NCBI GenBank assembly: GCA_963767645.1
Contig: CAVYEW010000018.1
Location: forward strand, 124,001-188,000
From: DATFDN01 sp963767645
GTDB lineage: Bacteria; Pseudomonadota; Alphaproteobacteria; Acetobacterales; Acetobacteraceae
Direction: 5' to 3'
Length of the DNA stretch: 64,000 nucleotides
The first letter of the stretch is position 1. Each line of letters starts with the position of its first letter. Below the pieces are notes generated by a model, which ran no database searches, was not told the origin of the DNA, and saw nothing but the letters and a program-made list of their open reading frames with translations. The position numbers and the translations under genes were made by a program. This document shows positions 1 to 10,745 of this stretch, piece by piece.

Positions 1-199
1 CGGCGACCTCGTGACCGAGGATCAGCGGCATCGCGATCCCCGCCTTCAGCGTGCCGTTGCGCACCACCACGTCGTGGAAGCAGACGCCGCATTGCGCCAC
101 CTGCACGACGATCTGGCGCGGACCCGGAGCCGGATCGGGCACCGTCTCCAGCCGAAGCATCTCGGCGGGGCCGGGAGCGCGGACGACGATCGCCTTCAA
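1..199 (-). CDS. Zinc-dependent alcohol dehydrogenase, N-terminal part
   Basis: Partial gene running off the left edge; 66 codons are visible. The N-terminus begins MKAIVVRAPGP from a TTG codon and continues into the GroES-like domain of medium-chain dehydrogenases. It shows the CGVC-x-HD segment (Cys40, the usual catalytic zinc ligand) and a GHE at residues 62-64. The TTG start overlaps the TGA of the upstream cyclase gene, so translation is probably coupled. It belongs to a leftward operon with the cyclase and a CoA ligase, and would oxidise an alcohol or reduce an aldehyde intermediate there. The substrate cannot be told from this fragment. Confidence 0.8.
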   Translation of the reverse strand, partial: MKAIVVRAPGPAEMLRLETVPDPAPGPRQIVVQVAQCGVCFHDVVVRNGTLKAGIAMPLILGHEVA

Positions 200-1068
200 A
201 GCACCGCCACGGGAGCCACCGGACTGCCGGTGCCGCCCACCACCGGAAGCGGGGTGACGATGAGCAGGAACGCGGTGCCGCCGGCCTCCGCCAAGGGCCG
301 CAGCACCAGCCCCTCCAGCAGCGGGATGCCGTGATCGCGGATCAGGCGCTGATGGACGGGAAACACCATGCCGGGCGGGAAGGGCAGGGTCTCGATCGCG
401 AAATTGTCGGCGCCGATCATGGCGACTCCGCAAGATGCGAGCCACAGCCCGGCTTCGACATCGATGCCGGGCTCGGTGTTGAAATCCACCTCCCGCGACG
501 TCTGGCTTTCCAGCCACCCCGTGCGGATCAGCACGGCGTCGCCGTCCCGAAGGGTCACGTCAGCGAGTGAAGCCGCGCGCTCCAGCTCCGCCCGGCCGAT
601 CGCATCGCCCGGAACAGCCGCCGCACCGCGCAGGCGTACGATATCGAGCAGCACGCCGCGCGTCACCAGCGGCTTCATCTTGTCGATGCCGCAGCGCAGC
701 GCTCCCGTGGTGCTGCGGACCGTGTTGCCAGGAAAGCCGTTGTACAGATGATCGTCGCACCAGGCATGGCAAAGCGCGTCGATATGCGTCCCGAGATGCA
801 GCGGCAGAACAACCGTATCCTCGGCGAACTGGAAGCCTCCCGGCCGCTTGGCGCCGGCCGCGTAGTCGCCGCCGTCGCGACCCATGAAGTGCATCGCTCC
901 GGCGCGATGCTTGGGGACGGGCGTGCGCTCCGAGATCGGCTGCGTCAGGCTGACGACTTGCCCGGTCCGCACCAGCGAGGCCGCGAGCCGCACCTGTTCC
1001 GGGCCGATCAGGTTCGGCGCGCCGATTTCATCCTCAGCGCCCCAGCGTCCCCAGGCTTCCCGCGCCAC
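196..1068 (-). CDS. Cyclase family protein (kynurenine formamidase-like metal hydrolase)
   Basis: 290 residues, the normal size for the cyclase/kynurenine formamidase-like family (PF04199). The family metal motif HLGTHIDALCH is present, with His91, His95, Asp97 and His101 as likely ligands. Members hydrolyse amides, lactones or ring esters; the substrate here is unknown. The start is GTG at 1068, with a GAGGG element upstream, three bases after the stop of the CoA ligase gene. The stop overlaps the start of the alcohol dehydrogenase. The tight packing places it as the middle gene of a three-gene catabolic operon. No signal peptide is seen, so it should be cytoplasmic. Confidence 0.85.
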   Translation of the reverse strand: MAREAWGRWGAEDEIGAPNLIGPEQVRLAASLVRTGQVVSLTQPISERTPVPKHRAGAMHFMGRDGGDYAAGAKRPGGFQFAEDTVVLPLHLGTHIDALCHAWCDDHLYNGFPGNTVRSTTGALRCGIDKMKPLVTRGVLLDIVRLRGAAAVPGDAIGRAELERAASLADVTLRDGDAVLIRTGWLESQTSREVDFNTEPGIDVEAGLWLASCGVAMIGADNFAIETLPFPPGMVFPVHQRLIRDHGIPLLEGLVLRPLAEAGGTAFLLIVTPLPVVGGTGSPVAPVAVL

Positions 1069-1071
1069 CGC

Positions 1072-2637
1072 TCAGCCCTCCCGCGTCAGATGGGCGGCGA
1101 CGTCCTTGAGCTCGCGCCGCATCAGCTTGCCGGTGACGGTGGTGGGCAGCGCATCGACGATCTCGAACCGGTCCGGGGTCTTGTAGCCGGAGGCGAGCGC
1201 GCGGCAATGCGCCGCCAGCTCCGCCGGTCCGGGCCGGTCGTCGCCGCGCAGCACCACGAAGGCGATGATGGACTCGCCGCTCTCGGACGACGCCCCGACG
1301 ACGCCGGCCTGCGCCACCGCCGGGTGCTGCATCAGCACCTCCTCCACCTCGGCTGGGGAGACGTTGATTCCGGCGCGCTTGATCATCTCCGTCGAGCGGC
1401 CGAGGAAGATGAATTCGCCGGCTTCGGTGAGCTTGCCGATGTCGCCGCTGCGGAACCAGCCGTCGGCGGTGAAGGCGCCGGCGTTGTGCCGCGCGCTGTG
1501 CCCGACATAGCCGCGCGTCACGTAGGGACCGCGCACTTCGACCAGACCGGGCTCGCCGGGGCCGCGGACTGTCCCGGTATCCTCGTGGACGATGCGCAGT
1601 TCCACGCCGGGCAGCGGCAGGCCCTGGCAGTGGGCCCGCCGCTCCAGCGTCCAGCCGTGATGCGTCACGCAGCAATTCCCGCCGGTTTCGCTCGAACCGT
1701 AGACGTTGCAGAGTTCGGCGGCGCCCAGCGTCTCGGCGGCTTTCAGGACGTCCTGCGGGCTGCCGATGGTGAGGCCGGTCCGCAGGCTGCGGGTGTGCTC
1801 GGGCCGGAACGCCGGATGCCGGATCAGGGCGTCCGTCATGCCAGGCAGGGTGTAGATGGAGGTGCAGCCATGCCGCTCGATAAGGTCGAGCGCCTCGCCG
1901 GCATCGAACCGTCCCTGCAGCACCAAGGTCGCGCCATGGCCGAAGGTCGCCGGCAATGCGTTGACGCCGCCATAGGCCCAGAACAGCGGCGGCGACAGCA
2001 GCACCTTGTCCTCGGGAACGAGGCCCTGTCGCTCGCCGATGTTGAAGCCGTTCTCGATCACGAGATAATGCGCCAAGGCGATCGCCTTGGGCCGGCTGGT
2101 CGAGCCCGAACTGTACAGGATGAGGGCGTCTTCGCTGGCGCTTGCGCCCTCGCCGGGAGCGAGCGTCGGCAACGGCGAGGCGCTGTCGCGCGCGGCCGCG
2201 TAGTCGGGAAAGCCGCCGTCGCCATCCACCAGCAGCACAGCGATATCGTGCTCCGGTGCGAGGTCGCGCAATATCGCGGCGTAGTCCTCGCGCGCGAAGC
2301 GGGCCAGCGCCACCAATGCGCGGACCTCGGAATCCCCCAGCAGGAACTCCAGCTCCCGCCGCGTGGACCAGGTGCTGAACGGCACCACCACGGCGCCAAG
2401 AAGCCAGGCCCCGAAGGCTGCCTCCAGCCACTCCGCGCGGTTGTTGATGAGCAGCCCGACGCGCTCGCCGCGGCCGATGCCGCGGGCGCGCAGCACGGCG
2501 GCTGCCTGGCGGGCGCGCGTGGCAAGCTTCCGCCAGCTCAGCGTCTCGGTGCCGGCGATGACGGCAATCGCCTCCGGCCGCCGTGCCGCCTGTTCGTCCA
2601 GCAACTCGAAAAGGGTACGGCTATAGGGAGGCTGCAT
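1072..2637 (-). CDS. AMP-dependent acyl/aryl-CoA ligase
   Basis: 521-residue ANL-superfamily adenylate-forming ligase that would activate a carboxylic acid to its CoA thioester. The P-loop-like motif YSSGSTSRPK lies near residue 175. The C-terminal domain has the GRSTEMIKRAGINVSP hinge region and a TGKLMR catalytic-lysine region near the end. Overall it resembles benzoate- and crotonobetaine-type ligases more than acetyl-CoA synthetase. I use ATG at 2637 rather than the longer in-frame start at 2721 because GGAG sits four bases upstream and family proteins begin near PPYSRTLFEL. It is the first gene of the leftward operon and diverges from the luciferase-like monooxygenase. Confidence 0.88.
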   Translation of the reverse strand: MQPPYSRTLFELLDEQAARRPEAIAVIAGTETLSWRKLATRARQAAAVLRARGIGRGERVGLLINNRAEWLEAAFGAWLLGAVVVPFSTWSTRRELEFLLGDSEVRALVALARFAREDYAAILRDLAPEHDIAVLLVDGDGGFPDYAAARDSASPLPTLAPGEGASASEDALILYSSGSTSRPKAIALAHYLVIENGFNIGERQGLVPEDKVLLSPPLFWAYGGVNALPATFGHGATLVLQGRFDAGEALDLIERHGCTSIYTLPGMTDALIRHPAFRPEHTRSLRTGLTIGSPQDVLKAAETLGAAELCNVYGSSETGGNCCVTHHGWTLERRAHCQGLPLPGVELRIVHEDTGTVRGPGEPGLVEVRGPYVTRGYVGHSARHNAGAFTADGWFRSGDIGKLTEAGEFIFLGRSTEMIKRAGINVSPAEVEEVLMQHPAVAQAGVVGASSESGESIIAFVVLRGDDRPGPAELAAHCRALASGYKTPDRFEIVDALPTTVTGKLMRRELKDVAAHLTREG

Positions 2638-2796
2638 GTCGCTCCAACACTCCTGCCTACTGCGGAGTATGGTTGCATCCCGGGCGGTTGCGCAAGGGGT
2701 GTCCGCGAGGCCGGCGGGCATGGGGGAGAACGGCGCAGAGTCGCTTGCCGGCTGGGTCGGAGCATTTCATACTGGCCAGTATCCAGGGAGGATCGC
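2638..2796. promoter_or_regulatory. Divergent intergenic promoter region of the first catabolic island
   Basis: 159-bp gap between the leftward CoA ligase operon and the rightward monooxygenase operon. It must hold promoters for both. It contains ribosome-binding sites for both genes: GGAG before 2637 on the minus strand, and AGGGAGG before the GTG at 2797. I see no clear -35/-10 pair or strong operator palindrome, and there is no regulator gene beside it. Confidence 0.5.
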
Positions 2797-3886
2797 GTGC
2801 AGCTCGGTTTCTTCACCATGCCGATGCATCCGCTCGGCAAGGATTGGCGCCGGTCGCTGACGGAGGATCGGGAGGCCTTCATCCTCGCCGACGAACTTGG
2901 CTTCGTCGAGGGCTATGTCGGCGAGCATGCGACGGACCCCGAGGAGAACATCACCTCCTCCGCGCTCTTCCTGGCCACCTTCGTGGATGCGACGCGGCGC
3001 ATCCGGCTCGGGACCGGCACCCTCAACATGCCGAACCATCACCCCGCCGCGACGGCGGGGAATATCGCCATGCTCGATCACCTGCTGGGTGGCCGTCTCA
3101 TCCTGGGAATCAGCCCCGGCGCGCTGCCATCTGATGCCGAGGTGTTCGGCAACATCGACGCCGACCGGGCGGCGATGTTCCTTGAATTCGATCAACCACG
3201 TCCTTGCCATCTGGGCGGGCGATCCGCCGTACGACATCAAGGGCAGGTTCTGGAGCATCTCGACCGCGCGGAGCTTCATTCCCGAGACCGGCATGGGCCG
3301 CGTGCCGCGGCCGTTGCAGCGCCCGCATCCGCCCATCGTGGTGACGGCGGTCGCGCCCTTCTCCAAGGGCGTAACCGAAGCCGCGGCCCGCGGCTGGGAC
3401 CCGATCTCCGCCAACTTTCTGATGCCGGTCTGGGTCAAGACGCACTGGGCGAAATACGTCGAGGGCTGCGCACGGATCGACCGCTCCGCCGACCCGGCGA
3501 ACTGGCGCGTGGCCAAGACCATCTGCGTGGCGGAGACCGACCGGGAGGCGCGGGACTATGCCGTGAACGCGGATGGTCCCTATTATCAGTATTACCGGTC
3601 GCTGCTGGGAAAGCTGCGGCGTCGGGGTGCGCTTGGCGTGTTCAAGCCCGATCCCGCCATGCCTGATGACGCGGTGACGCTCGACATGGTGTGCGAAAGC
3701 CTTGTCATCCACGGCTCACCCAATAAGGTCGCCGACGAAATCCTGGCGCTGCGGCAGGAGATCGGCGATTTCGGGACGCTGCTCTATGCGGGCATGGACT
3801 GGCAAGACCGCGATCGGGCGCGTCGTTCCATGATCCTGATGGCGGAAAAGGTGCTGCCGCTGGTCAACGCCGCCGGAACTGCTTGA
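2797..3886 (+). pseudogene. Luciferase-like (LLM class) flavin-dependent monooxygenase, frameshifted
   Basis: Bacterial luciferase-like monooxygenase (PF00296, FMNH2-dependent), about 362 residues if the frame is repaired. It starts at GTG 2797 with AGGGAGG upstream and reads MQLGFFTMPMHPLGKDW through AAMFLE near 3186. The protein then continues in another frame as SINHVLAIWAGDPPYDIKG to the TGA at 3884-3886. The join reads GAATTCG where GAATCG would keep the frame, so one extra T near 3187 is the simplest cause. The C-terminal half is otherwise intact, ending in KVLPLVNAAGTA. It partners with the flavin reductase gene that overlaps its stop codon. A recent inactivating mutation and a sequencing error are both possible. 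Confidence 0.85.
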
Positions 3887-4434
3887 TGACCAATGCGGCA
3901 GAGGCGGGCATCGATCCGCGTGAGCTCCGCCATGCCCTCGGCCGCTTCGCGACCGGCGTCACCGTGATTACCACGCGCGCGCCGAACGGCAGGCTGGAAG
4001 GCGTGACGGCCAATTCGTTCGCGGCTCTGTCCCTTGAGCCGCCGCTGGTGCTGTGGAGCCTCAGCCGCAATTCCTCGGCGCTGGCGGGATTCCAGGACTC
4101 CGGCTTCTTCGCGATCAATGTGCTGCGTGCCTCGCAGGTCTCGCTGTCACACCGCTTCGCGACGCGCGGCGCGAACAAGTATGACGACGTGGAGTTCGGC
4201 GCCGGGCTCGGCGGCTGCCCCCTCCTCATCGATCCGCTCGCGACGTTGGAATGCGAGACCGAGAAGCAGCTGGACGGCGGCGATCACGTCCTGTTCGTGG
4301 GGCGCGTTCGCAAGATCGCATTCCACGACGGCGAGCCGCTGGTCTTCAGCGCGGGGCAATACTGCACCTCCGTGCCGTTACGCCAAGGGCAGGCCGAGTC
4401 CGACCTGAACGATATCTGGGGAGGACTGGGATGA
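3886..4434 (+). CDS. Flavin reductase family protein (reductase of a two-component monooxygenase)
   Basis: 182-residue flavin reductase-like, FMN-binding split-barrel protein (PF01613, HpaC/NtaB type). The typical N-terminal run LGRFATGVTVITTR and the motif GVTANSFAALSLEPPL are both present. It would reduce FMN with NAD(P)H to feed the luciferase-like monooxygenase directly upstream. The ATG at 3886 overlaps the upstream TGA (TGATG), so the pair is translationally coupled; a TTG at 3883 is possible but less likely. Cytoplasmic. It could also serve other flavin monooxygenases, for example the HpaB-type protein at 44246, which lacks its own reductase nearby; that is inference. Confidence 0.88.
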   Translation: MTNAAEAGIDPRELRHALGRFATGVTVITTRAPNGRLEGVTANSFAALSLEPPLVLWSLSRNSSALAGFQDSGFFAINVLRASQVSLSHRFATRGANKYDDVEFGAGLGGCPLLIDPLATLECETEKQLDGGDHVLFVGRVRKIAFHDGEPLVFSAGQYCTSVPLRQGQAESDLNDIWGGLG

Positions 4435-4528
4435 CCGGTTCTGGCTCGATCCGCCTTGACTCCCCCACGATGCCGCTGATGCTCGTCTGGTGGCAGGCGG
4501 CTTCGAGTTGCCGATGGAGGATTATCTG

Positions 4529-5485
4529 ATGGACAACGAGGCGCGTCCGCGCAGCATCGCCGAGATGCCCGCCCAAAAGGCGGCGAGCCCGGCCAGCCCC
4601 GCCGAGGCAAGGGGGCGCTTCTTCAACACCGGCAACGCCTTCAACGTCAAGCTCCCGCCGGTGCCGGACCGGATCTTCACCGAGGAACCGCGCGCGGCGC
4701 TCGATCCCGCGACTCCGACCGGGCTGATTTCCTGCGACATCTCAAGCGAGCTGGACTGCGCCTTCCCGGCCACCACGCCGCTGGTGCTGGCGCACTACGC
4801 GAAGATCCGGGCGGGCGAGACGCTGACGACGGATTTGGTGGCGAGCGGCGTGATCGCCTACGTGATCCGCGGACGCGGCACCACGCGGTGCGGCGCGGAA
4901 ACGCTCGCCTGGGACGAGGGCGACCTGTTCATCCTGCCCGGCGGTGAGCCCGCGACCCATCAGGCAGGCGAGACGGATGCCGTGCTGTGGATCGTGACCA
5001 ACGAGCCGCAGCTTGCCTTCGAGACTCTGCGCCCGCCGGCACCGGGGCAGGCGCCGACCGAGATCGTGCATTACCGCGCCGCGGAGATCGCCCGGCAGAT
5101 CGACCTGCTTTACCAGGTCGGCCGCAACGAGGAGATCGCCGGATCGGCGCTGATCTTCTCCGCCGAACGGCAGGAGGCGACGCGCAACATCCTGCCCACG
5201 CTGACGGTGGCGATGAACTCGCTGCCGGGCGTCGTCGTGCAGCGCCCGCACCGGCACAACTCGGTCGCGGTCTCGCTCATCATCAAAGGCGATCGCTGCT
5301 TCTCGGTGATCGACGGCCGGCGCAAGGACTGGGCGCCCTGGGCCACCACCATCACCCCGCCCGTGTCGGTGCATTCGCACCACAACGGCGGCAACGAGCA
5401 GGCGATGTTCCTGATCGTGCAGGACGGCGGCATCTATTATCACACACGGGCCATGGGCTTCGAGTTCACCGAGCACCCGCAATAG
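4529..5485 (+). CDS. Double-cupin dioxygenase-like protein (gentisate 1,2-dioxygenase family)
   Basis: 318 residues with two cupin barrels. The first, around residues 85-170, contains GVIAYVIRGRGTTRCG and EGDLFILPGG. The second, around 215-310, contains RPHRHNSVAVS and SVHSHHNGG, giving a plausible His-rich iron site. Bicupins of this type include gentisate and salicylate ring-cleaving dioxygenases and related enzymes acting on aromatic or heterocyclic acids. I chose ATG 4529 because GGAGG lies eight bases upstream; longer in-frame starts at 4490 and 4514 lack this. It is followed nine bases later by the TauD gene and sits in the rightward catabolic operon. The exact substrate is unknown. Confidence 0.8.
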   Translation: MDNEARPRSIAEMPAQKAASPASPAEARGRFFNTGNAFNVKLPPVPDRIFTEEPRAALDPATPTGLISCDISSELDCAFPATTPLVLAHYAKIRAGETLTTDLVASGVIAYVIRGRGTTRCGAETLAWDEGDLFILPGGEPATHQAGETDAVLWIVTNEPQLAFETLRPPAPGQAPTEIVHYRAAEIARQIDLLYQVGRNEEIAGSALIFSAERQEATRNILPTLTVAMNSLPGVVVQRPHRHNSVAVSLIIKGDRCFSVIDGRRKDWAPWATTITPPVSVHSHHNGGNEQAMFLIVQDGGIYYHTRAMGFEFTEHPQ

Positions 5486-5494
5486 GAGGAAGCC

Positions 5495-6391
5495 ATGTCG
5501 GTCAGCGCAGAAGCGACGACGCAAGCCAAGTTGACGGTGCGCCCCCTGCATCCCGCCCTCGGTGCCGAGGTGCGCGGGATCGACATGCGCGCGAAGCTCG
5601 ATCCGGATACGTTCCGGGAACTGCACGATATCTGGATGCGCTATCTGGTGCTGGTCTTCCCCGAGCAGCATATCAGCGACGCCGAGCATGTCGCCTTTAC
5701 CCGGAATTTCGGCGAGCCGGAGATCTTCCACCAGAAGATCATCCGCTCCAAGCGGGTGCCGGAGATCTTCCGCGTGTCCAACGTGGACGACGACGGCAAT
5801 CTGATGCCTCCCGACCATCCCACGGTACAGCAGGTCGCGCTCGCCCAGTTCTGGCATACCGACAGCAGCTATCGCAGCATTCCCTGCGTTGGTGCGCTGC
5901 TGCATGGGGTGGAGGTGAGCCGCACCGGCGGCGAGACGCAGTTCACCAATCTCTATCAAGTCTATGAGGAGCTGCCGGACTCGCTGAAGCGCAAGATCGC
6001 CGGGCGCCGCGCGCTGCACGATTTCGGCCATCTGCACACGCTGAGCAACCTCAAGCCGCTCACCGAGGAAGAGAAGGCGGCGATGCCGCCGGTCTGGCAG
6101 CCGATGGTGCGCAAGCATCCCGTCACCGGCCGGCTCTCGCTCTACATCAGCCCGATCTACAATGGCGAGATCGAGGGCATGGACGCGCAGGAGGCGCGCC
6201 GCCTGCTCGACGAGCTCACCGAGTTCGCCGCGCAGCCGCGCTTCGTCTATCGCCATCGCTGGGACCCGGACGACGTGGTGATGTGGGACAATCGCTGCAC
6301 CATGCACCAGGTGACGCCCTTCGATCCGCGCGAGCGGCGCGTCATGCACCGCACCACGATCGTCGGCACCGAGCCGGTGATCGCGGCCTGA
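5495..6391 (+). CDS. TauD/TfdA family 2-oxoglutarate-dependent dioxygenase
   Basis: 298-residue Fe(II)/2-oxoglutarate dioxygenase (PF02668). The facial triad is visible as WHTD (His121, Asp123) and the distal His271 in WDNRCTMHQ. An Arg near 282 in FDPRERRVMHR would bind 2-oxoglutarate. Family members hydroxylate taurine, 2,4-D and similar small molecules, often releasing a heteroatom or ether-linked group. GGAGG precedes the ATG. It lies between the cupin dioxygenase and an amidohydrolase, so it probably performs an early oxidative step in breakdown of the same compound. The substrate cannot be named from sequence. Confidence 0.88.
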   Translation: MSVSAEATTQAKLTVRPLHPALGAEVRGIDMRAKLDPDTFRELHDIWMRYLVLVFPEQHISDAEHVAFTRNFGEPEIFHQKIIRSKRVPEIFRVSNVDDDGNLMPPDHPTVQQVALAQFWHTDSSYRSIPCVGALLHGVEVSRTGGETQFTNLYQVYEELPDSLKRKIAGRRALHDFGHLHTLSNLKPLTEEEKAAMPPVWQPMVRKHPVTGRLSLYISPIYNGEIEGMDAQEARRLLDELTEFAAQPRFVYRHRWDPDDVVMWDNRCTMHQVTPFDPRERRVMHRTTIVGTEPVIAA

Positions 6392-6399
6392 GGCCCGCC

Positions 6400-7434
6400 A
6401 TGTCCGGCACGGCACCGCTGCTTGTCGAGCACCCGCATCCCAATCCCGATTGGCTCGCCCGGCTGCGCGAGGACATACTCGAACCGGACCTGCCGATCAT
6501 CGATCCGCACCATCATCTATGGGACCGGCCGGGAAGCCGCTATTATCTGGATGAGCTGCTGGCGGACGCCACCTCCGGCCACAACGTCATCGCGACCGTG
6601 TTCCTGCAATGCTACTGGGCCTATCGCACCACGGGACCCGAGGAACTGCGCCCGGTCGGCGAGACCGAGTTCGTGGCTTCAGTGGCAGAGGAGGCCGAGC
6701 GGCGCCGATCGCGCGTCCGCGCGTGCGCTGCCATCGTCGGCCATGCCGATCTGCACCTGGGCGAGCGAGTGGACGCGGTGCTGGAGGCACATCTTGCGGT
6801 GGCGGGCGGGCGGTTTCGCGGCATCCGCCACGTCACCGCACGCCATCCCGACCTGCTGGCGAGCATTGCCGCGCCGCCGCCGCTCGGGCTGATGGGCGAG
6901 GCGTCGTTCCGCGCCGGCTTCGCGCGGCTGGCGCGATATGAGCTGAGCTTCGACGCCTGGCTCTATCACACCCAGCTTGGCGAACTGCTCGACCTCGCGC
7001 GCCAGTTCCCGGACATCCCCATCGTCATCAACCATGTCGGCGGGCCGCTCGGCGTCGGGCCGTTCCGCGGCAAGCGCGAGGAGGTGTTCGCGGAGTGGCG
7101 CGCGGCGATGCGCCTTCTCGCCTCGTGTGCGAACGTCCACGTCAAGCTTGGCGGCATGGCAATGGCGATCAACGGGTTCGACTTCCACCGTCAACCGCTG
7201 CCGCCCTCCTCCGGTGAGCTTGCGCAGGCCTGGAGGCCGTGGATGGGCGAGTGCATCGAAGCGTTTGGCGCCGAGCGCTGCATGTTCGAGAGCAACTTCC
7301 CGGTGGACAAGGCGATGTGCAGCTATCCGGTGCTGTGGAACGCCTTCAAGCGCATCGCCGCGGAAGCCTCGCCTGACGAGAAGCGCGCGCTGTTCCGGGA
7401 TACGGCGGCGCGATTCTACCGGATCGCCGCTTAA
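6400..7434 (+). CDS. Amidohydrolase family protein (amidohydrolase-2, TIM barrel)
   Basis: 344-residue metal-dependent TIM-barrel hydrolase (PF04909). The HxH motif is in IIDPHHHLWD, the middle His in NHVGGP, and the final segment ESNFPVDK carries the Asp-containing active-site region. The family includes 2-pyrone-4,6-dicarboxylate lactonase and amide or lactone hydrolases. The start at 6400 lies eight bases after the TauD stop; the frame is open further upstream but only as an overlap with TauD. In this operon it would open a lactone or hydrolyse a ring-fission product. Cytoplasmic. Confidence 0.87.
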   Translation: MSGTAPLLVEHPHPNPDWLARLREDILEPDLPIIDPHHHLWDRPGSRYYLDELLADATSGHNVIATVFLQCYWAYRTTGPEELRPVGETEFVASVAEEAERRRSRVRACAAIVGHADLHLGERVDAVLEAHLAVAGGRFRGIRHVTARHPDLLASIAAPPPLGLMGEASFRAGFARLARYELSFDAWLYHTQLGELLDLARQFPDIPIVINHVGGPLGVGPFRGKREEVFAEWRAAMRLLASCANVHVKLGGMAMAINGFDFHRQPLPPSSGELAQAWRPWMGECIEAFGAERCMFESNFPVDKAMCSYPVLWNAFKRIAAEASPDEKRALFRDTAARFYRIAA

Positions 7435-7460
7435 GCCGACCGCACGAACAAGGGGGGACG

Positions 7461-8678
7461 ATGACCCGAATCACACGCCGCGCCGCGCTGGGTGCGCTGG
7501 CGGCCGCGCCGCTTGCCCGGCCCGCCCTGATCCGCGCGCAGACCGTCTCCGCCCCAGTCAGGATCAGCCTGCTGAGCGACGTGGGCGGGCCGTATCGGCA
7601 TGTCGGCGGGCCGGGCAGCCGGGTGACGACCGAGATGGCGGTGGCGGATTTCGGCGGCTCGGTGCTGGGCCGGCCGATCGAGGTGATGCAGGGCGACGAC
7701 CAGAACAAGGCCGATGTCGCCGGGGCGCTGGCGCGGCAATGGATCGACCAGGGCGTGGACGTGCTGGCGGACGGCGCCGCCACCACCGCCGGCCTCGCCA
7801 TCCAGCAGATCGCGCGCGAGAAGAAGCGCATCTTCCTGATGAGCACGCCGACCGCCACCATCCTCATCGGCAAGCAGTGCTCGCCCTACGGGTTCCAGTT
7901 TGCCGCCGACACATACGCGCTGGCCAAGGTCGTGGGCGGCGCGCTGTCGAAGGCGGGCGGAGATACCTGGTTTTTCATCACCGCCGATTACGAGTTCGGC
8001 GCCTCGCTGCAGGCCAATACCGAGGAGTTCGTGAAGGCGGCCGGGGGCAAGGTGCTGGGCAGCGTCCGCGCGCCGCTCGGCAGCGCCGATTTCTCAAGCT
8101 ATCTGCTCCAGGCCAAAGCGTCGGGCGCGAAGGTGATCGGCCTCGCCAATGCCGGCACCGACCTGCAGAACTGCATCAAGCAAGCCGCCGAATTCGGCAT
8201 CACGCAGGGCGGCCAGCGGCTCGCCACGCTGCTGATGATCATCAACGACGTGGTTTCCCTCGGTCAGGACGTCTGCCAGGGGCTGGTCCTGACCAATTCC
8301 TTCTACTGGGATCTGACGCCCGAGACGCGCGCCTGGACCGAGCGCTATGTGGCGAAGATGCAGGCGCCGCCCAATGAGTACAACGCCGGCTGCTACGCCG
8401 GCGTGACGCACTGGCTGAAGGCGGTGAAGGCGGCGAACACGCTGGATGCCGACGCGGTCGCGGCGAAGATGCGGCAGATGCCGCTGAACGATTTCTACAA
8501 CAAGGGCGTCCGCATCGAGGCGAATGGCTGCGTTCCGCACGCCATGTATCTCTGGCAGGTCAAGCCGCCCGCCGAGGCGAAGCACAAATGGGACGTGTTC
8601 AAGGAGCTGGCCACCATCCCGAGCCCGGAGGCATACCCGCCGCCGGGGCTGTTCGGCTGCCCGCTCGTCCCGTCGTGA
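7461..8678 (+). CDS. ABC transporter substrate-binding protein, branched-chain amino acid type
   Basis: 405-residue periplasmic ligand-binding protein of the Peripla_BP_6 (LivJ-like) family. The N-terminus RITRRAALGALAAAPLARP followed by an Ala-x-Ala-type end near residue 26 is a signal peptide, with an RR pair suggesting Tat or Sec export. The mature part opens with VRISLLSDVGGPYRHVGG, typical of the family. A GGGGGG run precedes the ATG. No permease or ATPase genes lie next to it, so it probably docks with a Liv-type permease encoded elsewhere. Its position among catabolic genes suggests it captures the aromatic or heterocyclic substrate of this island. Confidence 0.88.
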   Translation: MTRITRRAALGALAAAPLARPALIRAQTVSAPVRISLLSDVGGPYRHVGGPGSRVTTEMAVADFGGSVLGRPIEVMQGDDQNKADVAGALARQWIDQGVDVLADGAATTAGLAIQQIAREKKRIFLMSTPTATILIGKQCSPYGFQFAADTYALAKVVGGALSKAGGDTWFFITADYEFGASLQANTEEFVKAAGGKVLGSVRAPLGSADFSSYLLQAKASGAKVIGLANAGTDLQNCIKQAAEFGITQGGQRLATLLMIINDVVSLGQDVCQGLVLTNSFYWDLTPETRAWTERYVAKMQAPPNEYNAGCYAGVTHWLKAVKAANTLDADAVAAKMRQMPLNDFYNKGVRIEANGCVPHAMYLWQVKPPAEAKHKWDVFKELATIPSPEAYPPPGLFGCPLVPS

Positions 8679-8687
8679 CGTCAGATC

Positions 8688-10301
<1,614 letters not shown>

Positions 10302-10430
10302 ACGGCAAGTCCGGCCCGGACGGACCGGTTCGCCGACGCTGAAACCACGCCGAGTACCGTTCCGGTTCACGAAGTATAAAGACCTTGTCCGGCATAGACG
10401 CCCGAGCTGCTTCACAGCCCGGGACGTACC

Positions 10431-10703
10431 ATGCCTGGCCGATCTCCGCGTCGCCAGCCGATCGACACCGCTCCGCGCGACGGCACCTCGATACGCCTCT
10501 GGATCGCGAACGGAGTGGAGCCGATACTAGCGCACTGGTCGCGGCAGATGGCAGGATGGCTGCAAGACGACGATCCTCACCGACGGGTCCTGCACAATGT
10601 CCTGGGCTGGGCGCCGTACGCGGGTAGTCCGGCCCAGCCCGCGGCAATCCCCCAGGTCAGGAAAACCAAGCGGCGCGGGCCTCCGTCCAAACCCGGCAGG
10701 TAG
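10431..10703 (+). CDS. Small conserved-looking hypothetical protein, 90 aa
   Basis: 90 residues. The stretch QPIDTAPRDGTSIRLWI followed by an aromatic-rich segment (AHWSRQMAGW) resembles the short 'PI(D/E)TAP(K/R)DGT' proteins common in alphaproteobacteria and phages; their function is unknown. The C-terminus is basic (KTKRRGPPSKPGR). It stands alone between the CoA ligase and the convergent isocitrate lyase. I rate it as probably real because of the recognisable motif rather than from any start signal. Confidence 0.55.
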   Translation: MPGRSPRRQPIDTAPRDGTSIRLWIANGVEPILAHWSRQMAGWLQDDDPHRRVLHNVLGWAPYAGSPAQPAAIPQVRKTKRRGPPSKPGR

Positions 10704-10745
10704 CTCGCTCGCAGAACAGGTCGGGGATAACCATCCAGGGCGTAG

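Noticed and set aside
3180..3192. Programmed ribosomal frameshift in the luciferase-like monooxygenase
   Set aside because: No slippery heptamer or downstream pseudoknot is evident and the family is not known to use frameshifting; a one-base insertion explains it.
748..3666. 972-codon open frame on the plus strand across the leftward operon
   Set aside because: It is the antisense shadow of the cyclase and CoA ligase genes; only its last part (from 2797) is real, as the 5' portion of the luciferase-like monooxygenase.
4742..6415. 557-codon minus-strand frame opposite the cupin and TauD genes
   Set aside because: Low-complexity, His/Arg-rich translation typical of antisense of GC-rich genes; the plus-strand genes have clear family motifs and start sites.
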